Shown piece by piece: positions 60,099-64,000 of a stretch of 64,000 nt of DNA. Numbering within the stretch: the stretch's first letter is position 1; the number at the start of each line of letters is the position of its first letter. Made by a program: the position numbers and the translations under genes. The notes beneath the pieces are model-generated. The model saw only the letters and a list, made by a program, of their open reading frames with translations, made no database searches and had not been told where the DNA came from. The DNA comes from Eucalyptus grandis (Eukaryota > Streptophyta > Magnoliopsida > Myrtales > Myrtaceae): contig NC_052619.1 in the NCBI RefSeq assembly GCF_016545825.1, positions 32,837,803 through 32,901,802 on the forward strand, in the 5' to 3' direction.

Positions 60099-61494
60099 AT
60101 GCCGTGTCGCGTCCTTTCCCTTTGGTTCGGTATTCGCGCAGAAGAGAGAGAGAGAGAGAGAGGAGGGAGGAATGCGAAGCGTCACCGGCGCAGGGCGTGG
60201 GTGCACCGCCCAATGGGCGGCCGTCGAGCTCTGCGCCAATAGCCCTTCCTCGCACAGCTCGTCTTTCACTCTCTTCTGTTCTCTCTTTCTTCTTCTCTCT
60301 CTCTTTCTTCTTCTCTCTCTCTGGTTCTCCTGGTTTTTTAGTATGTGCATGGCTTTTTTGGTGTTTCTCTTTTTTGGTTTTCTCTGTCTAATATATGGTG
60401 ACGTTCTTCTTTATTTCGTCATCTCTTCCTTTTTTTTTCTTTTTTTTGTAGTGCTTTTTTGGGAGTAATTTTGACATTTTGATGGGTTTGAATTTATTCA
60501 TTTGTTTGGAAATGTGAAATTGCATTTTGGGGGGGAAAGATTCAACTTCCTTTTCCCTCTCTAGTTTGGGGCGTTTAAGATTGAAGTACATAATTAAGGA
60601 TATGTTTAGAGAGGTGTTGTCGAACTCGAAATCGACCCCTAGACTCCTCGAGCTGAAGTAGAGCTTGAATGTGTTGATCACTTAAATCCTAGTTAGAGCT
60701 CGAATTCAAAGATATTTCTCTATTGTTGCTTGTTGAATTCGAACCTCCGTGCTTTTTTTATGGGGATGAGTAGGGACATGCAATGTTTCGATCTCTAAAG
60801 GTTAAAACTTTTGAAATAAAATTGTTAGGAATTGAAGTGATCGACTGTTTAATTAAATTAGTATGTGATGAGATTTGGCTCGATTTGGTGACTTGTTGGC
60901 CTGTAGTTATAATCATAGAGACATTTTCCTCCTTTGTAAATTATGGCTCTAATTATATGAGTTCCCCATTGTATGATATTAGATCGTTCAATCAACTATC
61001 ATATATGGAAGAGATTTTAGGATGTTCCAAATAATTTACATTATTTTTTAATAGTTTAAATTTTTTAAATATCGATCACACTTACACTCATTTTCAAAAA
61101 TAATAGAAAATTGAGTGGTGTTTATGTTTTTTTATTGCCATAGTGTTTGGGTTTAATAGCTTAAATTTTTAGAATATTAATCATGTATATAATCACTTTT
61201 ATAATATCGATCCCCCATTCCAGCATTGACCATTAATCGAGTAGTGTAAAAGCTACAAGGATATATGCCTGATTAATAGAGTACATAGGTGTAATTTAGT
61301 TCCCTTGATTTTTAGAGAAAATATATACTTGCATTCTAGATGACTTGAGACACATAATAGTCTTCGACCAAAAAAAAAAAGACACATAATAGTCTCAAAT
61401 TTTTATTTATGACCACCGTACTTTGTTACATTGCATAGTCAAATCATTAAAGGAAGATTGGAAATCCACGGAAAATAATGTACTCTAAATCTCT
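60099..61494. other. 3' flank of terminal-ear1-like gene and intergenic DNA
   Basis: Begins with the likely 3' UTR, including a GA tract at 60143-60162 and CT/T-rich runs to about 60450. The unshifted frame of exon 5 would read on to 60468 as a hydrophobic Phe/Leu/Ser tail, which is not credible as protein. Beyond it is AT-rich DNA with no supported gene. Confidence 0.5.
61349..61394 (+). mobile_element. A-tailed retroposon stub with 14-bp perfect target duplication
   Basis: GACACATAATAGTC at 61349-61362 and again at 61381-61394 encloses only ttcgacc followed by 11 A. The tail motif TTCGACC-A(n) also occurs, reverse-complemented, at about 38136-38152 in unit 1 and at the matching place in unit 2, so it looks like the 3' end of one retroposon family. 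Confidence 0.75.
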
Positions 61495-63450
61495 CGTGTA
61501 CACTTGCATTGACGTGGCACTGCGTTAGCACAGCATCAATGGCATACCACTCCTTACTATAATAAAAATAAAAGGGGGCGACACTTCTTTAAGATAACTT
61601 TTTGAATATATATGTGTGTGTGGGTGTGTGATGGATCAACTAATTGCTTTCCCATGCCCCAACTGAAGGTCGTCAACCTTGAGTCGCAAGGGAAGTGGCT
61701 AGGGCTCATGAACCCTAGCAGGCGACGGCTCGCCATCACCACAAGACAAGAGCCTTAGTCAAAGCATAATTCCTCATCGCATTGACATGGTGCTTTGACA
61801 TGGTACTGATTCAGCACTGCTTCAATGTCATACTAATTCTTACTGAAAGAATCAAATGGGTGAAACTTCTTTAATATAACTTTTTGAATTTATATATGCA
61901 CACACATACATATGTGTGTATGCGGTGAATCAACTAATAATTTTCCCATGCCCTAGCATATGATCATTAGCCCTGAGTCGCGAGGGTAGGGCTAGGGCTC
62001 ATGAACCCTATCGGGTGACGGTGAGGAGTCGCCATCACCACAAGACAAGGGCCTTAGAAGAAGCACAATCCCTCCTCACTTGCATTGACGTGGCACTAAG
62101 TCAACATTGCTTCAACATCATACCAATCCTTACTAAAAAAACTAAATGGGCGAAACTTCCTTAATATAACTTTCCAAATATATGTGCATGTGTGTGGCGG
62201 ATCAACGAATTGTTTTCCCATGGCTAACAAAGGATCGTTGGCCTTGAGTTGCGAGGATAGGGCTAGGGCTCATGAACCCTATCGGGCAACGGTGAGGGGT
62301 CGCCAACACCAAAAGACAAGGGCCTTAGTGGAAGTATAATCCCTCCTCACTTGCATTGATGTGGCACTAAGTCAGCATTGCTTCAATGTCATGCCAATCC
62401 ATACTAAAAAAAATCAAATTGGCGAAACTTCCTTAATATAACTTTCCAAATATATGTTTGTATGTGTGGCGGATCAATGAATTGTTTTCCCATGGCCGAA
62501 CAAAGGGTCATCGGCCTTGAGTTGCGAGGATAGGGCTAGGGCTCATGAACCCTATCAAGCAACGGTGAGGGCCATCACTACAAGACGAGGGCCTCAGTCA
62601 AAGCATAATCCCTCCTCACTTGCATTGACGTGGCACTAAGTTAATATTGCTTCAACGTCATACCAATCCTTACTAAAAAAAACCAAATGGGCGAAACTTC
62701 TTTAATATAACTTTTCAAATATATGTGCGTATGTGTGGATCAACGAATTGTTTTCCCATGGCCTAACAAAGGATCGTCGGCTTTAAGTTGCGAGGGTAGG
62801 GCTAGGGCTCATGAACCCTATCAAATGACAGTGAGGGCTTGCCATCACCACAAGATGAGCCTTAGTCAAAGCATAATTCCTCCCCACATTGACATGGTAC
62901 TTTGACATGGTACTGATTTAGCACTGCTTCAACGTCATGCCAATCCTTCCTAAAAGAACCAAATGGGTGAAACTTCTTTAATATAAATTTTTGAATATAC
63001 ACACACACATACATATGTGTGCATGTGGTGAATCAACTAATTGTTTTCCCATGCCCTAGCATATGATGATCAGCCTTGACTCATGAGGTAGGGCTAGGGC
63101 GCATGAACCCTATCGTGACAGTGAGGGGGCACCATCACCACAAGACAAGGACCTTAGTGGAAACATAATTCCTCCTCACTTGCATTGACATGACAATAAG
63201 TCAGCATTGCTTCAACGCCGTACCAATCCTTACTAAAAAACACCAAATGGGCGAAACTTTCTTAAATTTTCTTTCCAAATATATGCACATGTGTGTGGTG
63301 GATCAACGAATTGTTTTCCCACGGCCTAACAAAGGATCGTCGGCCTTGAGTCACAAGGGTAGGACTAGGGCTCATGAACCCTATTAGGTGACAATAAGGG
63401 CTCGCCATCACTACAAGACAAGGGCCTCCGTTGAAGCATAATCCCTCCTC
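61495..63450. repeat. Tandem array, about seven units of 263-303 bp
   Basis: The phrase 'ttgcattgacgtggcacta' or a variant recurs at about 61511, 61784, 62087, 62358, 62627, 62890 and 63187. Each unit carries, in order, 'ttcaa(c/t)(a/g)tcataccaatcc', 'gggcgaaactt', 'tatatg(t/c)(g/a)' repeats, 'aattgttttcccatg', 'agggctagggctcatgaacc' and 'ccatcaccacaagac'. Units 2 and 6 share variants, so the array may have grown in blocks. All frames are interrupted; it is a minisatellite or satellite-like block, not a gene. Confidence 0.9.
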
Positions 63451-63460
63451 CCCTCCCCTC

Positions 63461-63492
63461 CCCAACCCCAACCCCAACCCCAACCCAACCCC
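63461..63492. repeat. Short C4A2-type run at the edge of the tandem array
   Basis: About five repeats of ccccaa/cccaac followed by a CT run. It is not the plant telomere motif (CCCTAAA). Confidence 0.85.
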
Positions 63493-64000
63493 TGGTCTCT
63501 CTCTCTATCTCAATTTTTCTTAAAAATTTCTTTGTCTGAATAATTTTGTTTGTACTAAACCTCATTCAATAGTTGAAGCAATATGCTTGTCACATTTGTC
63601 GCGACATGTGATCTTCGGTGAAGTGCACAGGATGTCACATCGGACTTTGAAAAACCGGTTGAAGGTTAGTCGGAGTACATCAATCACGAAGAGATGTATA
63701 AGTTCAGCGCATTTGATTATTCGAAATATAGTTCATTGGCTTATTAAATGTGGCTTTCCTGTGATGAATAGTCACCTATCTCGAAAAGCACAGATTGCAG
63801 AATAGTGACGGGAATGATGCGAAGTAAGGAGACATAGATAGGTACAGCCTAGTCACCTCTCTCATAAAGCACATGGAAAATTGACATCGACATGATGTGA
63901 TTTTAGATTTATAATCATGCGTTTATCTCAAGTGTACCTTCATTTGTCTAACAAAATATGGGAAAAAGGTGATCGACGTTTCGTTTCTTTCATAAAAAAA
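63493..64000. other. Window end, no supported gene
   Basis: A 72-codon frame at 63587-63805 has no recognisable similarity. Nothing else stands out. Confidence 0.5.

Noticed and set aside
60099..60468. Extension of the terminal-ear1-like protein by about 120 residues to 60468
   Set aside because: The extra residues are a Phe/Leu/Ser-rich reading of CT- and T-rich UTR sequence. The frame that ends at 60098 with an acidic/Gly tail is more credible, given the frame problem upstream.
61495..63450. Possible CRISPR-like or coding repeat
   Set aside because: The units are long and contiguous with no unique spacers, in a plant nuclear context, with stops in all frames.
63455..63500. Possible interstitial telomere
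   Set aside because: The unit is CCCCAA-like, not the plant CCCTAAA motif, and is only about 30 bp.

Overview
The window is nuclear DNA from a flowering plant. Its genes have GT-AG introns and dicot-like exon structures, the intergenic DNA is AT-rich with many MITE- and SINE-like insertions, and the gene set is plant-specific (pectate lyase, GPI-type arabinogalactan peptide, terminal-ear1-like protein). A woody eudicot such as a Myrtaceae species would fit, but the sequence alone does not prove the family.

I could rebuild seven gene-level loci exon by exon. Left to right: (1) a pectate lyase, + strand, 4 exons, 7.7-9.4 kb; (2) a one-exon 108-aa secreted, GPI-anchor-type Pro/Ala-rich protein, + strand, 15.0 kb; (3) actin-related protein 3 (ARP3), - strand, 9 exons, 17.6-24.7 kb; (4) an SDA1 ribosome-biogenesis protein, - strand, 15 exons, 28.6-34.1 kb; (5) and (6) two tandem copies of a D-cysteine desulfhydrase 2-like gene, + strand, 7 exons each, 34.8-38.6 kb and 42.9-46.7 kb; (7) a terminal-ear1-like, MEI2-type RNA-binding protein, + strand, 5 exons, 57.1-60.1 kb. 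The last gene reads correctly only if one base is missing from each of three G-rich runs.

The most informative structure is the head-to-tail duplication at 33.88-48.13 kb. It begins inside SDA1 exon 1, covers the divergent SDA1/desulfhydrase promoter and the whole desulfhydrase gene, and closes on a 4-bp microhomology (AAGC). Unit 2 therefore carries a truncated SDA1 start with a premature stop, plus three later insertions: a 640-bp TIR element with an 8-bp target duplication, a SINE-like element, and a 961-bp insertion that separates gene copy 2 from its ancestral upstream region. Unit 1 carries a very short retroposon tail whose empty site survives in unit 2.

Other mobile DNA includes a Pack-MULE-like TIR element at 12.3-13.5 kb holding an F-box gene fragment, hAT-like MITEs, several A-tailed stubs between target duplications, and a tandem array of about 270-bp units at 61.5-63.45 kb. 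I saw no tRNA, rRNA, recognisable microRNA, CRISPR array or autonomous transposase gene. Large stretches (1-7.5, 9.5-12.3, 25-28.6, 48.2-56.8 and 60.1-64 kb) hold no gene I can support.
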